The notes beneath the pieces are model-generated. The model was not told where the DNA came from. It saw nothing but the letters and a program-made list of their open reading frames with translations, and made no database searches. A DNA stretch of 14,077 nt from assembly GCA_045535935.1 (NCBI GenBank), contig JAZSMO010000050.1, positions 1-14,077 on the forward strand, given 5' to 3'. This DNA comes from SVFI01 sp045535935. GTDB lineage: Bacteria > Bacillota > Clostridia > Lachnospirales > Lachnospiraceae. The position numbers and the translations under genes are program-made. Shown piece by piece: positions 13,921-14,077 of this stretch (position 1 is its first letter; every line of letters begins with the position of its first letter).

Positions 13921-14077
13921 AATATATAAATGCAGGATATTTATACCGCAATTAATGTTGTACGAATTCTGAGAATTACTACAAAATATAAAATCATGTG
14001 AAGTACAGCTTCAAAAACATCAAACTCAAAAGAAGGATATATTCCGTCACATCAAGTGAACTTGGTGCCGGGAATAT
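13921..14077. other. Non-coding tail with a hairpin at the window edge
   Basis: No gene is visible in these 157 bases. They are A/T-rich up to about 14035. The last 39 bases fold as one imperfect hairpin. The outer stem is ATATTCC (14039-14045) with GGAATAT (14071-14077), then CAC (14048-14050) with GTG (14065-14067). The inner stem is CAAG (14053-14056) with CTTG (14061-14064) around a TGAA loop. It has no U-tract in view and is cut by the edge, so a terminator, a leader RNA or a mobile-element end cannot be told apart. Confidence 0.45.

Noticed and set aside
13922..13946. AT-only hairpin just after aroC as a terminator
   Set aside because: TATAAAT/ATTTATA pairs, but the stem has no GC pairs and no U-tract follows.

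Overview
The window looks like a chromosomal segment from an anaerobic Firmicute, most likely a Lachnospiraceae-type clostridium. The basis is moderate base composition, strong GGAGG ribosome sites close to the starts, a tgt-yajC pair, and housekeeping proteins of clostridial type. I see no tRNA, rRNA, CRISPR array, transposase or phage gene. The assignment is by eye, without database searches.

Region 1 (8-8837, minus strand) is the interesting part. It is one compact eight-gene signalling operon, read right to left from a single visible sigma-A-like promoter. In transcription order it encodes: a secreted beta-rich protein with an Ig-like domain; a membrane-anchored FecR-domain protein with a long acidic linker; a cyclic-nucleotide-binding domain fused to a PP2C/SpoIIE-type phosphatase; a CHASE2 class III adenylate cyclase; a TIM-barrel sugar isomerase/epimerase-like protein; an RsbW/SpoIIAB-like kinase; a STAS antagonist; and a PAS-GGDEF diguanylate cyclase. 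Neighbouring genes overlap by 4 nt or are separated by at most 29 nt. The key residues of the signalling domains are present. The simplest reading is an envelope sensor (secreted protein, FecR, CHASE2) that sets cAMP. cAMP would gate the phosphatase, which would dephosphorylate the STAS protein and switch the kinase. No sigma factor gene is present, so a diguanylate cyclase is the only recognisable output in the cluster. This functional chain is inference.

Region 2 (8838-10205) holds a divergent gene for a polytopic membrane protein of unknown function, apparently with a leaderless or nearly leaderless mRNA. A bidirectional terminator hairpin contains its stop codon.

Region 3 (10226-12690, minus strand) is housekeeping: a VanY-type D,D-carboxypeptidase and tgt, probably co-transcribed, then yajC with its own promoter.

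Region 4 (12691-14077) has a divergent promoter pair that appears to share one palindromic -35 hexamer and is spanned by an inverted repeat. The plus-strand gene is aroC. The last 157 bases hold no gene but end in a long imperfect hairpin cut by the window edge.

Several starts were moved downstream from the longest open frame to an ATG with a good ribosome site: the diguanylate cyclase, STAS, adenylate cyclase, FecR and AroC genes.
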